DNA from: Neobacillus niacini
Lineage (GTDB): Bacteria; Bacillota; Bacilli; Bacillales; Cytobacillaceae
Reading direction: 5' to 3'
DNA: 64,000 nt
Assembly (NCBI RefSeq): GCF_023715785.1
Contig: NZ_JAMBOX010000010.1
Span: forward strand, 124,001 to 188,000
Shown here: positions 43,415 to 52,227 of the stretch, piece after piece
Layout of the letters: the number at the start of each line of letters is the position of its first letter
Position numbering within the stretch: position 1 is the first letter of the stretch
Notes under the pieces: generated by a model
Databases searched by the model: none
What the model saw: the letters and a program-made list of their open reading frames with translations, nothing else
What the model was told of the DNA's origin: nothing
Translations under genes and position numbers: made by a program

Positions 43415-45007
43415 CTACAAAAGTTCATAACCAGGCAGAGTCAAGAAGTCTTTAAACTCATGATTTAAAATCAGGTCATCAAATAGTTTAACCGCTTCAT
43501 CAAACCGGCCATTTGCATAGGCTTGTTCCCCAATTTCCCGCTTAATCTTGTCTAACTCTTCTGCCTTTAATTGTTGGTACAATTCCGCAGTCACCTTTCG
43601 GCCGTCTTTCAGTATCCCTTTCTCATGACGAATCCATTGCCAGAGCTGGGCCCGTGAAATTTCTGCCGTTGCGGCGTCCTCCATCAGGTTGTGAATCGGC
43701 GCGGCTCCACGTCCAGATAACCAGGAAGCGACATATTGAATCCCAACATTTATGTTGGTGCGAACACCTTCTTCTGTAATTGTGCCGCTTGGTACCTCAA
43801 GTAGGTCCTTTGCTGTTATGGTAATTTTCTGCTGTTTGGCTGTATGGATTTGGTTTGGTGTCGGCATTTCGCGGTCGAACACTTCCATCACTACCGGAAC
43901 CAGTCCCGGGTGGGCAACCCATGTCCCGTCATGGCCGTCACGAGCCTCGCGCTCCTTGTCAGCACGAACCTTGGCAAACGCCTCTTCATTGGCTTGCGGG
44001 TTATGTTTAATCGGAATCTGCGCGGCCATCCCGCCCATTGCCGGTGCCTTTCGGCGGTGGCAGGTCTGAATCGTCAGAAGCGAATAAGAGCGCATAAACG
44101 GTACCGTCATCGTTACCTGCGAGCGATCCGGCAGAATCACATCCGGCTGATTGCGCAGCTTTTTCAAAAAGCTGAAAATATAATCCCAGCGGCCACAGTT
44201 CAAGCCGGCGGAGTGTTCCTTGAGTTCGTATAGAATTTCATTCATTTCAAACGCTGCCATAATGGTTTCAATTAACACCGTTGCTTTGATGGTCCCCTGC
44301 TTGACCCCAAGCTTCTCTTGTGCAAACACAAACACATCATTCCACAGGCGGGCTTCCAAATGACTCTCAAGCTTCGGCAGATAAAAATAGGGACCTGAGC
44401 CGCGGGCCAGCAATTCTTTTGCGTTATGGAAAAAGTAGAGTCCGAAATCTACAAAACTTCCGGAAACCGGCTTTCCCTCCAATAAGATGTGTTTTTCCTC
44501 CAAATGGAGCCCACGCGGTCTCACCATTAGTACTGCCGTTTTCTCGTTTAGCTCATATCTTTTTTCATTGTGATTTTCAAAGGAAATCGTCCGTTTTACT
44601 GCATCTCTTAGGTTGATTTGTCCCGCGACGATATTTTCCCATGTCGGTGAAGTGGCATCTTCAAAATCAGCCATGAACAATTTAGCCCCTGAATTCAAGG
44701 CATTAATGACCATCTTCCGGTCTGTCGGTCCGGTAATTTCCACCCGGCGGTCCAAAAGATCCTGCGGCAGCGGCGCAATCGTCCAGTCGCCATTACGGAT
44801 GTGCTTTGTCTCTGGAAGAAAATCCGGCAATTTTCCGTTATCAATGTCTTTTTGCCGTGTTTTCCTGGACTGTAACAGTTCCACCCTTCGCGAACCGAAA
44901 TTTTGCTCCAGCTCCTCAATAAATTTCAATGCCTCAGGGGTTAAAATCTCATCATACTGGGCTTTGGCAGCCCCAACCACTTCAATACCCCTCGTCTGCG
45001 TCGACAT
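43415..45007 (-). CDS. aceB: malate synthase A
   Basis: Second glyoxylate-shunt enzyme: glyoxylate + acetyl-CoA to malate. 530 residues, the A isoform size. Landmarks: [16 protein letters not shown] (~128), [30 protein letters not shown] and [15 protein letters not shown]. Begins [12 protein letters not shown] with GGGGTG 9 bases upstream; the 20 codons above that are not family-like and a promoter lies there. Candidate CodY box upstream. B. subtilis 168 lacks these genes, whereas B. cereus- and B. megaterium-like genomes have them. Confidence 0.96.
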   Translation of the reverse strand: MSTQTRGIEVVGAAKAQYDEILTPEALKFIEELEQNFGSRRVELLQSRKTRQKDIDNGKLPDFLPETKHIRNGDWTIAPLPQDLLDRRVEITGPTDRKMVINALNSGAKLFMADFEDATSPTWENIVAGQINLRDAVKRTISFENHNEKRYELNEKTAVLMVRPRGLHLEEKHILLEGKPVSGSFVDFGLYFFHNAKELLARGSGPYFYLPKLESHLEARLWNDVFVFAQEKLGVKQGTIKATVLIETIMAAFEMNEILYELKEHSAGLNCGRWDYIFSFLKKLRNQPDVILPDRSQVTMTVPFMRSYSLLTIQTCHRRKAPAMGGMAAQIPIKHNPQANEEAFAKVRADKEREARDGHDGTWVAHPGLVPVVMEVFDREMPTPNQIHTAKQQKITITAKDLLEVPSGTITEEGVRTNINVGIQYVASWLSGRGAAPIHNLMEDAATAEISRAQLWQWIRHEKGILKDGRKVTAELYQQLKAEELDKIKREIGEQAYANGRFDEAVKLFDDLILNHEFKDFLTLPGYELL

Positions 45008-45055
45008 GAACTTGATCACCCCTTTGTTATAATACAGTAACTTGCCTCGTTTTGT

Positions 45056-45101
45056 ATTATATAACACACTTCATAAAAATGGAACTACTTTTCTGAAATT
45101 T
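45056..45101 (-). promoter_or_regulatory. putative aceBA promoter with CodY-like box
   Basis: On the minus strand a perfect TATAAT (45056-45061) stands 17 bases after TTCCAT (45079-45084). Just upstream, ACTTTTCTGAAATTT read on the plus strand (45087-45101) matches the CodY consensus at 13 of 15 positions. The site could let CodY repress or activate the glyoxylate shunt; the link is inferred. Confidence 0.45.
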
Positions 45102-45174
45102 TTTTAAAAATAGGGAAAATTATCCTATAAAGGTAATGAACTTAAGGTTTCTAAAACTGGACATTTCGCACCAA

Positions 45175-45208
45175 AATAAAAAACGGATCCCAATCTAGTT
45201 GGAATCCG
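45175..45208 (-). terminator. terminator at the end of the nir/siroheme operon
   Basis: CGGATTCC/GGGATCCG stem with a 9-base loop, then TTTTTTATTTTGG on the minus strand. The stem begins within the last codons of sirC. Confidence 0.75.
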
Positions 45209-45821
45209 CTGCTTCTTCATATATTTTTTTAAAATCTTCTTCTCTGTTCCTGCTTGTTAAAAATTGAGGGCCCGCAAGCTCGGTTAGTAGCTTATTTTTC
45301 AAGGATATATCCTTAATTTCCTGCAATATCCACTGCCGCTTGGAAAAAAGAAACTCCAGATATTCCTCATAGTTGGAGTCAAACTGCTCCTCAAGCTGAC
45401 ATCGTATTTTTTTCGCCAGAATCGGACTAGCGCCGCCTGTTGAAACAGCGATACTTAACCGGCCTCGATGCACATGGGCTGGAACATGAAAATCGGACCC
45501 TTCAGGATCATCCGCTATGACAATAAGCTGATGCGGGGCGGCAGCTTGTTTTACAAGTTGGTTTAACTGCGAATCATTTGTGGCTGCAAAAATCATATAT
45601 GCCCCATTAAGGTCCGCTTTGTCAAATTGACGAGAGTGCCAATTTATTTTTCCATGGATGGCCAGTGTCCTAAGTACATCGGTGACTTCCGGGCTAATCA
45701 CGCTAATTTGAGCACCGGTTCCGAGCAAGCCGGTCACTTTTCGCTCCGCTACCCGGCCTCCGCCCACTACAACTGCCTTTTTCCCATCAAGCCGCAACAT
45801 GATCGGATATAATTTACTCAT
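45195..45821 (-). CDS. sirC: precorrin-2 dehydrogenase (siroheme synthase N-terminal domain)
   Basis: Oxidises precorrin-2 to sirohydrochlorin with NAD+, in siroheme synthesis. 208 residues. Rossmann motif VVVGGGRVAERKVTGLL (~17-33), then STGGASPILAKKIR (~128-141), typical of the SirC/Met8p/CysG-N family. Overlaps the end of the upstream cobA-hemD gene by eight bases, indicating coupling. No ferrochelatase gene (sirB) is seen in the window; Met8p-like bifunctionality is possible but not shown. Confidence 0.88.
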   Translation of the reverse strand: MSKLYPIMLRLDGKKAVVVGGGRVAERKVTGLLGTGAQISVISPEVTDVLRTLAIHGKINWHSRQFDKADLNGAYMIFAATNDSQLNQLVKQAAAPHQLIVIADDPEGSDFHVPAHVHRGRLSIAVSTGGASPILAKKIRCQLEEQFDSNYEEYLEFLFSKRQWILQEIKDISLKNKLLTELAGPQFLTSRNREEDFKKIYEEAADSN

Positions 45822-47274
45822 TCTCGATCACTTTCTGCCTAGACAAATAGTCTACCAGGGCTTCCTTTGTGGCTTTTTTCGGCATACCCGTTGAAGGCAG
45901 TCCCAAGTCTAAAACGGCGCTTAAGGTTTGTTTGCCCATACTGACGACCTGCTTGCCCTGTAAAAACGTATCTGCAGCAAGCCCGCATTCTATCAATGCC
46001 TCAACAAATGGCTCAACAGAAGCACGGCACGGGAAAATCACTGTATTCACGGCAGCTTCACCCAGCATCCTTTTAAAAATCGGCAAGTATTGCCGATCGA
46101 GCATTTTTTCACTTGTCACCCAAATGTCAGCCTTATCATAGTTATTCTTCAAGCTGGTGTTGTCTCCGACAACCAGGAAGTCCCCAGTACCGGACATCTC
46201 ATCCATCAGCTTTGGAACAAACCCGCGTACTTCCAATGCGCGAATCGTTTTGATAGATACACCGAATAAGTCGGCAGTAATTTTCCGAATATCAACAGCG
46301 TTTTCCTGCAAGGATTTAAAAAATTCATCCACATTTTCAGGAGAAGAGAACAAGATTTTTTGATAGCCGGAAATTTTCGCCAGCACCTCTTGGTTAACAG
46401 GCATAGGGACCCGCTTCCATTTTGGAAATTCTATGACATCAGCACCCTGGTCACCCAACTCCTTCGCCAACTCGCTGGCGCACTCACCGGTTCGGGCAAG
46501 CAGGATTTGGCGGCCATATAACGGCTTTTTCTCAAACCAGCTGATTTTTCCCCTTAGCGACACCACATCACCAACTAAAATAATCGCCGGATTGCTGAAC
46601 TTGGCCTCGATCACTTTAACTGAAATATCCTCAAGAGTACCCTGCAATGTTTTTTGCCGGCCGAATGTGCCCCATTGGATGAGAATGGCAGGAGTCGATG
46701 CCGGTTTTCCAAACTTTATTAGGTTTTCGCAAATAAACGGCAAATTGCCGACTCCCATGTAAAAGGCAATCGTATCGACGCCGCGTGCAAGACCTTCCCA
46801 GTCAAGTTTCGGTTTGCCGTCCAGTGATTTATCATGAGCCGTAACAACCGCAAATGATTCCGCATGCTCACGATGGGTAACAGGGATTCCGGCATAAAGC
46901 GGAGCCGCAATACCGGAGGTTACACCAGGGACAATTTCAAATGGGATTTCATGCTGGGCGATGGCGGCCGCTTCTTCACCGACACGGCCGAACACACCCG
47001 GATCTCCGCCTTTGAGACGGACGACGATTTTTCCCTCCAGGGCTTTTTCCACCAACAGGTCATTAATATGCTCCTGTCGTAAAATATGGCGATCAGGCAA
47101 TTTGCCGCAGTAAATCAGTTCGCAATCACTTGGGGCAAACTCCAGCAGCTTAGGGTTGGCAAGCCGGTCATATAAAATCACCTCGGCCCGCTTGATCGCT
47201 TCAAGCCCTTTTATCGTCATTAAACCGACATCCCCTGGTCCCGCTCCTACTAAAAAAACTTTTCCTGTTCCCAT
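45814..47274 (-). CDS. uroporphyrinogen-III C-methyltransferase fused to uroporphyrinogen-III synthase-like domain
   Basis: A 486-residue fusion. Residues ~4-245 are a SUMT/CobA enzyme making precorrin-2: VFLVGAGPGDVGLMTIKG, VRLKGGDPGVFGR, PGVTSGIAAPLYAGIPVTHR. Residues ~250-480 resemble HemD: GRQILLARTGECASELAKEL and KILFSSPENVDEFF. It supplies siroheme for the nitrite reductase encoded just upstream (27 bases after nirD); nasF is the comparable gene in B. subtilis but lacks the HemD part. Whether the HemD-like half is catalytic is not certain. Confidence 0.87.
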   Translation of the reverse strand: MGTGKVFLVGAGPGDVGLMTIKGLEAIKRAEVILYDRLANPKLLEFAPSDCELIYCGKLPDRHILRQEHINDLLVEKALEGKIVVRLKGGDPGVFGRVGEEAAAIAQHEIPFEIVPGVTSGIAAPLYAGIPVTHREHAESFAVVTAHDKSLDGKPKLDWEGLARGVDTIAFYMGVGNLPFICENLIKFGKPASTPAILIQWGTFGRQKTLQGTLEDISVKVIEAKFSNPAIILVGDVVSLRGKISWFEKKPLYGRQILLARTGECASELAKELGDQGADVIEFPKWKRVPMPVNQEVLAKISGYQKILFSSPENVDEFFKSLQENAVDIRKITADLFGVSIKTIRALEVRGFVPKLMDEMSGTGDFLVVGDNTSLKNNYDKADIWVTSEKMLDRQYLPIFKRMLGEAAVNTVIFPCRASVEPFVEALIECGLAADTFLQGKQVVSMGKQTLSAVLDLGLPSTGMPKKATKEALVDYLSRQKVIENE

Positions 47275-47301
47275 CGTGCAGCATCCTTCCCTGTTTTCAA
47301 C

Positions 47302-47622
47302 CTATAATACTACAAAAACAATACCCTTTTCTATTTCAATTTTGTATATTTTGACCTGCCCTGAGTCGGGGGCCTGTACTTCGCCGTCCACAAGCGAGAT
47401 TTTCCAGTCATACACTGGACAAAAAACATAATCCCCGCTGACCAGTCCTTCCGAAAGGACACCGCCCTTCGGATGCGGACTGCGGTTTTCCAAGGCATAA
47501 ACAGTGCCCTTGGATGTTTTGAACAAGGCGATTTCCTTGTCATCAATTTGGATGGAATAGCCGGTCCGTTCCTTTAAGTTTGAGTAATTGGCAACTGGAA
47601 TTCTGGTTATTGTTTGCAGCAT
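47302..47622 (-). CDS. nirD: nitrite reductase small subunit
   Basis: A 106-residue Rieske-like subunit of assimilatory NAD(P)H nitrite reductase. The fold-typical NRSPHPKGGVLSEG and VFCPVYDWKISLVDGE segments are present but the CxH...CxxH cluster ligands are reduced (SPHP and CPVY-DW), as is normal for NirD, so it likely carries no Fe-S cluster. Six bases downstream of nirB; same operon as the siroheme genes. Confidence 0.93.
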   Translation of the reverse strand: MLQTITRIPVANYSNLKERTGYSIQIDDKEIALFKTSKGTVYALENRSPHPKGGVLSEGLVSGDYVFCPVYDWKISLVDGEVQAPDSGQVKIYKIEIEKGIVFVVL

Positions 47623-47628
47623 CTGGGC

Positions 47629-50052
47629 TCACTCCCCGACCTTAATGATTTGCTTTTTATAATATTTTTCTTGGATTTCCTCGTTCTGAATCGCTTCATT
47701 CCATGGCTCCATGTATTTTTTCAACGTTTGTTCTAGGCGTTCGTTCAATGCTTTACGCGTTTCCTCGTTCGCAAGCACTTCCTGTACATGTGCAAGGCCC
47801 ACCCGTTCCAGCCATTTGGAGGTACGCTCCAAGTAATGGGCTGTTTCTCGATAGTACTGGAGGTAAGCACCAGTCATCTCCATGACTTCTTCCTCGGTCT
47901 TGACGGTACATAGCAGGTCACCGGCGCGGAGATCGACTCCGCCATTGCCGCCGACGTAAATTTCCCAACCGCCATCAATGCCGACAAAGCCGATGTCCTT
48001 TATGCCTGATTCAGAGCAGTTTCTTGGACATCCGGAAACACCCATTTTTACTTTATGCGGGGTATCGAGACGTTCGAATTTCTTTTCCAGCTGGATTCCA
48101 AGGGCCATCGAGTCCTGAGTGCCATAGCGGCAGAATTGAGCGCCGACACACGTCTTTACAGTGCGAAGCGTTTTTCCGTACGCATACCCAGATGGCATAT
48201 CCAGCTCTTCCCAGATAGCTGGGAGGTCTTCTTTTTTAATTCCAAACAAGCCAATTCGCTGACCGCCTGTTAATTTTACTAATGGAACATCGTATTTCTC
48301 AGCCACTTTGGCAATTTTGATTAAATCCTGCGGCGTGGTTACCCCGCCGTACATTCTTGGCACAACAGAATAGGTTCCGTCTTTCTGGATGTTGGCATGC
48401 ATTTTTTCATTCACAAGGCGGGAATCGCGATCATCCTTATATGCATCCCTGTGAATCATGCCTAGGTAGTAATTGATGGCCGGGCGGCACTTGGAACAGC
48501 CTTCCTCAATATTCCAGCCCAGAACGTTCATGACTTCCTTGACGTTCGTTAAGCCTTTTGTTTTGATTTCTTCGATTAGTTCTTCACGGCTTAGGTTTGT
48601 ACAGCCGCAGATGCTTGTTTTTTGAGCTGCTTTTTCGTCAAATTCGTCGCCCAGTGTATGGGCAAGGATGCTGGCGACCATCGGTTTACAGCGTCCGCAG
48701 GACCGGCCCGCATTGGTACAATGGCTAACCTGGTCAAGCGTTGTCAGGCCTTGTGCTTTGATGGAGTCAACAATCGCGCCTTTGGTTACGCCGTTACAGC
48801 CGCACACAAGTTCATCATTTGGCATTGAGGCAATATCACTGCTGCCTGCTTCTCCCGTGCATTCCGATTGAAAAATCGAGACGTTGGTCATGCCGCTGAT
48901 ATCCTCTTGTTTCGTCAGCATGCGGAACAACTTGGTGCTGTCCTTTGTATCGCCATACATGACAATTCCGACAATCCGGTTATTTCTAATTAATACACGT
49001 TTATAAACACGGTCATAGTCGTTGTACGCCATAATGGATTGTGTGGTGCCATCTTCATAAATTTCGCCTGCTGAAAACAGGTCAACTCCGGCTACTTTTA
49101 GCTGGGTTCCAGTGACAGAGCCTTGGTATGGTTCTGTTGTATTGCCGCAAATACGGTTTGCCAATACTTTACCTTGTTCATATAACGGGGCCACTAACCC
49201 ATAAACGATTTCTCTATGTTCTGCACACTCCCCGACAGCGTAAATGTGAGGTATGCTCGTTTCCATCCAATCGTTGACGACAATGCCGCGGTTAATTTCG
49301 ATTCCGCTGTTTTTCGCCAGTTCCATGTTAGATTTGATGCCGATTGCCATGACAACAAGGTCTGCTTCGATTGCAGAGCCGTCTTTAAAGCGAAGGCCGG
49401 TAACTCGCTCATCGCCTAGGATTTCGACGGTTTCTTTTTCCATCAAAAAGTTCATGCCCTGTGCTTCAAGTTCATCCTTAAGCATCGATGCGGCAATCTG
49501 GTCTAATTGACGTTCCATCAGGGTTGGCATGAGGTGAACAACATCGACTTTCATGCCGAGATTGAGCAGGCCTCTTGCAGCTTCAAGACCAAGCAAGCCG
49601 CCGCCGATGACAACGGCTGTTTTGTATCGCTCCGCTGACTTGATCATCATTTCACAATCTTTGATATCACGAAATCCGGTCACGCCTTGTTTGTCGGCCC
49701 CCGGTATTGGCAAAATAAACGATTTGGAACCTGTTGCAATAATTAATTCGTCATACTCGACTTCACGGCCTTTTTCGCTGATGACCCGTTTGTTTTCCGG
49801 GTCAATTTTGGCTACAGCTTCCCCCGTAAATAATTGGATATTATTTTCCTTGTACCACTCAAGAGGGTTGATAATAATTTCTTCAAAGCTGGTGTCGCCT
49901 TGGAGAATATTTGATAACTTGATTCGGTTATAGTTTGGATGCGGTTCTTCTCCAAAAATGGTAATTTCGAATTTTTCCGGAGCAAGTTTAAGAATTTCTT
50001 CAATTGTTCTGATTCCGGCCATTCCGTTGCCAATCATGACTAGTTTTTTCAT
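47629..50052 (-). CDS. nirB: nitrite reductase large subunit (NAD(P)H)
   Basis: Reduces nitrite to ammonium in the cytoplasm with siroheme. 807 residues: FAD/NAD pyridine nucleotide-disulfide oxidoreductase (GNGMAGIRT at the start and VVIGGGLLGLEAARGL ~150), two BFD-like [2Fe-2S] domains (CGCNGVTKG...CGRCKP ~425-460; CGCTNLS...CSKCRP ~490-530), and the siroheme/[4Fe-4S] half with CVGAQFCRYG and CPRNCSESG (~640-685). Normal NirB architecture. First gene of nirB-nirD-cobA/hemD-sirC. Two FNR-type boxes lie upstream. No nitrate reductase gene in the window. Confidence 0.96.
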   Translation of the reverse strand: MKKLVMIGNGMAGIRTIEEILKLAPEKFEITIFGEEPHPNYNRIKLSNILQGDTSFEEIIINPLEWYKENNIQLFTGEAVAKIDPENKRVISEKGREVEYDELIIATGSKSFILPIPGADKQGVTGFRDIKDCEMMIKSAERYKTAVVIGGGLLGLEAARGLLNLGMKVDVVHLMPTLMERQLDQIAASMLKDELEAQGMNFLMEKETVEILGDERVTGLRFKDGSAIEADLVVMAIGIKSNMELAKNSGIEINRGIVVNDWMETSIPHIYAVGECAEHREIVYGLVAPLYEQGKVLANRICGNTTEPYQGSVTGTQLKVAGVDLFSAGEIYEDGTTQSIMAYNDYDRVYKRVLIRNNRIVGIVMYGDTKDSTKLFRMLTKQEDISGMTNVSIFQSECTGEAGSSDIASMPNDELVCGCNGVTKGAIVDSIKAQGLTTLDQVSHCTNAGRSCGRCKPMVASILAHTLGDEFDEKAAQKTSICGCTNLSREELIEEIKTKGLTNVKEVMNVLGWNIEEGCSKCRPAINYYLGMIHRDAYKDDRDSRLVNEKMHANIQKDGTYSVVPRMYGGVTTPQDLIKIAKVAEKYDVPLVKLTGGQRIGLFGIKKEDLPAIWEELDMPSGYAYGKTLRTVKTCVGAQFCRYGTQDSMALGIQLEKKFERLDTPHKVKMGVSGCPRNCSESGIKDIGFVGIDGGWEIYVGGNGGVDLRAGDLLCTVKTEEEVMEMTGAYLQYYRETAHYLERTSKWLERVGLAHVQEVLANEETRKALNERLEQTLKKYMEPWNEAIQNEEIQEKYYKKQIIKVGE

Positions 50053-50149
50053 TTTGGATCGCTCCTATATGTTTGGTTTGGTTTGTAGTTTTCAAGTTTA
50101 ATAAGTTTTTCTCTATAGTTAAATTGTAATTCTACGTCACAAATTAATT

Positions 50150-50165
50150 TGTGAAGTTCATCACA
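50150..50165 (-). promoter_or_regulatory. FNR/CRP-type box 1 upstream of nirB
   Basis: TGTGA-AGTTCA-TCACA, a perfect TGTGA-N6-TCACA site centred ~105 bases upstream of the nirB ATG. It overlaps an 18-base perfect palindrome TCACAAATTAATTTGTGA (50137-50154). Confidence 0.6.
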
Positions 50166-50178
50166 TTTTTATGTTGTT

Positions 50179-50194
50179 TGTGAATAATTTCACA
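50179..50194 (-). promoter_or_regulatory. FNR/CRP-type box 2 upstream of nirB
   Basis: TGTGA-ATAATT-TCACA, again perfect, 29 bases centre-to-centre from box 1. Fnr of Bacillus binds this consensus when oxygen is low, so nitrite reduction may be anaerobically induced here. Confidence 0.6.
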
Positions 50195-50246
50195 TTATTG
50201 TCATAAAGGAAGTTATTTATTGAATGCGGTAATTCGGTTAGTGGTT

Positions 50247-50400
50247 TTCTATTAGACATTTTTTCGCCAGAACTGGGTATTTTGTCTTTTAGGAGGCTTC
50301 TATTAGACACTTTTGTACCCTTAAGCGTCTATTTTGTCTTTTAGAGGCCTTCTATTAGACACTTTGCCTCTCATAACTGCAATTTTGTCTTATATAAACT
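50247..50400. repeat. three-copy ~51-52-bp direct tandem repeat upstream of nirB
   Basis: Units begin at 50247, 50298 and 50350 with TTCTATTAGACA and contain ATTTTGTCTTTTAGAGGC or close variants, with about 18 variable bases between. A degenerate fourth copy may extend to ~50440 (AATTTTGTC). AGACA and TGTCT in each unit are inverted complements about 30 bases apart. The array fills the gap between the rocA terminator and the nirB control region. Confidence 0.8.
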
Positions 50401-50450
50401 GGTGAAAGACATTTCCCACCTCCCCCCGCTCAATTTTGTCCTTCATAAAC

Positions 50451-50483
50451 AAAAAACCCCTCCCCACAATAGTGAGAAGAGGT
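50451..50483 (-). terminator. terminator after the P5C dehydrogenase gene
   Basis: AACCTCTTCTCAC pairs with GTGGGGAGGGGTT (several G-U), followed on the minus strand by TTTTTTG. It lies 14 bases after the stop. Confidence 0.8.
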
Positions 50484-50496
50484 TATTCGCATATAA

Positions 50497-52044
50497 TTAA
50501 TACAATTCAGATGTTGTTTTAGCTTGCATATGCAGCAATAGATAGTCTGGGCCGCCGGCTTTGGAGTCGGTTCCGGACATATTGAAGCCGCCGAATGGCT
50601 GGTAGCCGACGATGGCACCGGTACAACCGCGGTTAAAGTATAGGTTTCCGACATGGAAGTCTTCACGGGCCTGCTCCATATGTGCGCGGTTGGAAGTAAT
50701 AACGGCACCAGTTAGGCCGTACTCAGTATTGTTGGCAATTTCAATGGCTTCGTCAAAGTTCTTCGCTTTCGTAAAGCCAACTACAGGACCAAAGATCTCT
50801 TCCTGCATGATGCGGGCTTTCGGATCAAGGTCGGCAAAAATGGTCGGCTTGATGAAGTAGCCTTTAGAATTATCGCCTTCGCCGCCGGTCATTAATTTGC
50901 CTTCGCCTTTGCCGATTTCAATGTATTCCATAATTTTCTTGAATGCATTGTTGTCGTTAACCGGACCCATGAAGGTACCTTGCTCGGTTGGATCACCGAC
51001 AGTCAATTGGTTTGTCAGCTCGACACAACGGTTCAACACTTGATCATACACATCTTCAACGATGACAGCCCGTGAGCAGGCTGAACATTTTTGTCCGGAG
51101 AACCCAAATGCTGAGGCAACAATCGATTGGGCTGCCAATTCAAGGTCTGCCTCGGAATCTACAACAATTGTATCTTTACCGCCCATTTCCGCAATCAGAC
51201 GCTTCATCCAGATTTGACCCGGATTAATTTTTGAAGAACGTTCAAAAATACGAAGTCCGACATCGCGTGAACCAGTGAAGCTAATGAAACGAGTATCCTT
51301 ATGGTCAACTAAGTAATCGCCCACTTCGGCACCGCTGCCAGGAACAAAGTTCAATACGCCTTTAGGAAGGCCTGCTTCTTCCATTACCTCAACAAACTTT
51401 GCCGCAATAATTGGCGTTGTCGAAGCCGGTTTTAATAAAACTGTATTACCAGAAACAATCGCAGCCACTGTCGTTCCGGCCATGATGGCAAATGCGAAAT
51501 TCCATGGTGAAATGATGATTCCCACCCCAAGTGGGATATAATGATAACGGTTGTATTCGTTAGGACGGCTGTTTACGGGTACGCCATCCTTAAGCTTAAG
51601 CATTTGGCGTCCATAATACTCAAGGAAGTCGATTCCTTCTGCAGTGTCGGCATCCGCTTCATTCCACGGCTTGCCTGCTTCTTTTGTTAAAAGCGCGGAA
51701 AATTCATGCTTACGGCGGCGGATGATGGCGGCTGCTTTAAACAGCACATCGGCGCGAACCTCTGGCTTCGTCTTTTTCCAAGTTTTGAATGCCTCAACAG
51801 CAGCTTCCATTGCTTTTTCGGCAAGTTCTTGATTGGCCTTGGAAACACGGCCGACTACTTCTTCTTTATTGGCTGGGTTATAGGATACGATTTTTTCATC
51901 AGTAGTAATTTTTTCGCCGCCAATGACAAGTGGATAATCCTGTCCCAAATAACCTTCGACCGTTTTTAATCCTTGAAGATAGGCCTGGCGGTTTTCTTCA
52001 ATCGAAAAATCTGTAAATGGTTCATGCTTGTAAGGTTGTACCAT
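50497..52044 (-). CDS. rocA: 1-pyrroline-5-carboxylate dehydrogenase
   Basis: NAD+-dependent aldehyde dehydrogenase converting P5C/glutamate semialdehyde to glutamate in proline and arginine catabolism. 515 residues, with the RocA/PruA-type N-terminus ([15 protein letters not shown]). Catalytic Cys in [13 protein letters not shown] (~325) and Glu in [11 protein letters not shown] (~288); [12 protein letters not shown] marks the NAD site. Monocistronic in this window: no proline dehydrogenase or transporter gene is adjacent. The split from other ALDHs is by recalled sequence pattern and length. Confidence 0.92.
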   Translation of the reverse strand: MVQPYKHEPFTDFSIEENRQAYLQGLKTVEGYLGQDYPLVIGGEKITTDEKIVSYNPANKEEVVGRVSKANQELAEKAMEAAVEAFKTWKKTKPEVRADVLFKAAAIIRRRKHEFSALLTKEAGKPWNEADADTAEGIDFLEYYGRQMLKLKDGVPVNSRPNEYNRYHYIPLGVGIIISPWNFAFAIMAGTTVAAIVSGNTVLLKPASTTPIIAAKFVEVMEEAGLPKGVLNFVPGSGAEVGDYLVDHKDTRFISFTGSRDVGLRIFERSSKINPGQIWMKRLIAEMGGKDTIVVDSEADLELAAQSIVASAFGFSGQKCSACSRAVIVEDVYDQVLNRCVELTNQLTVGDPTEQGTFMGPVNDNNAFKKIMEYIEIGKGEGKLMTGGEGDNSKGYFIKPTIFADLDPKARIMQEEIFGPVVGFTKAKNFDEAIEIANNTEYGLTGAVITSNRAHMEQAREDFHVGNLYFNRGCTGAIVGYQPFGGFNMSGTDSKAGGPDYLLLHMQAKTTSELY

Positions 52045-52196
52045 TACGTTACCCCTCCTACGTTATGTATTAAAACGTTTACATCAAATCTATTCTACAT
52101 GATTCATTTCTTTGTATCAAATGATTAATAACTACTGGATGGCGGGAATCTAGTATGGAAGAACACTCTCAGTTTCTCTCGAAAGGGTGTAAATGA

Positions 52197-52227
52197 GCAA
52201 AAAAAGACCCGGCGACTTGGCCGGATC
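52197..52227 (-). terminator. terminator after camS
   Basis: AGATCCGGC/GCCGGGTCT stem (one G-U) with a short loop, then seven T on the minus strand. The first stem bases overlap the camS stop codon. Confidence 0.82.

Noticed and set aside
50430..50708. 92-codon minus-strand frame overlapping the rocA end and its terminator
   Set aside because: It is a shifted frame of the 3' end of the dehydrogenase gene and crosses the terminator.
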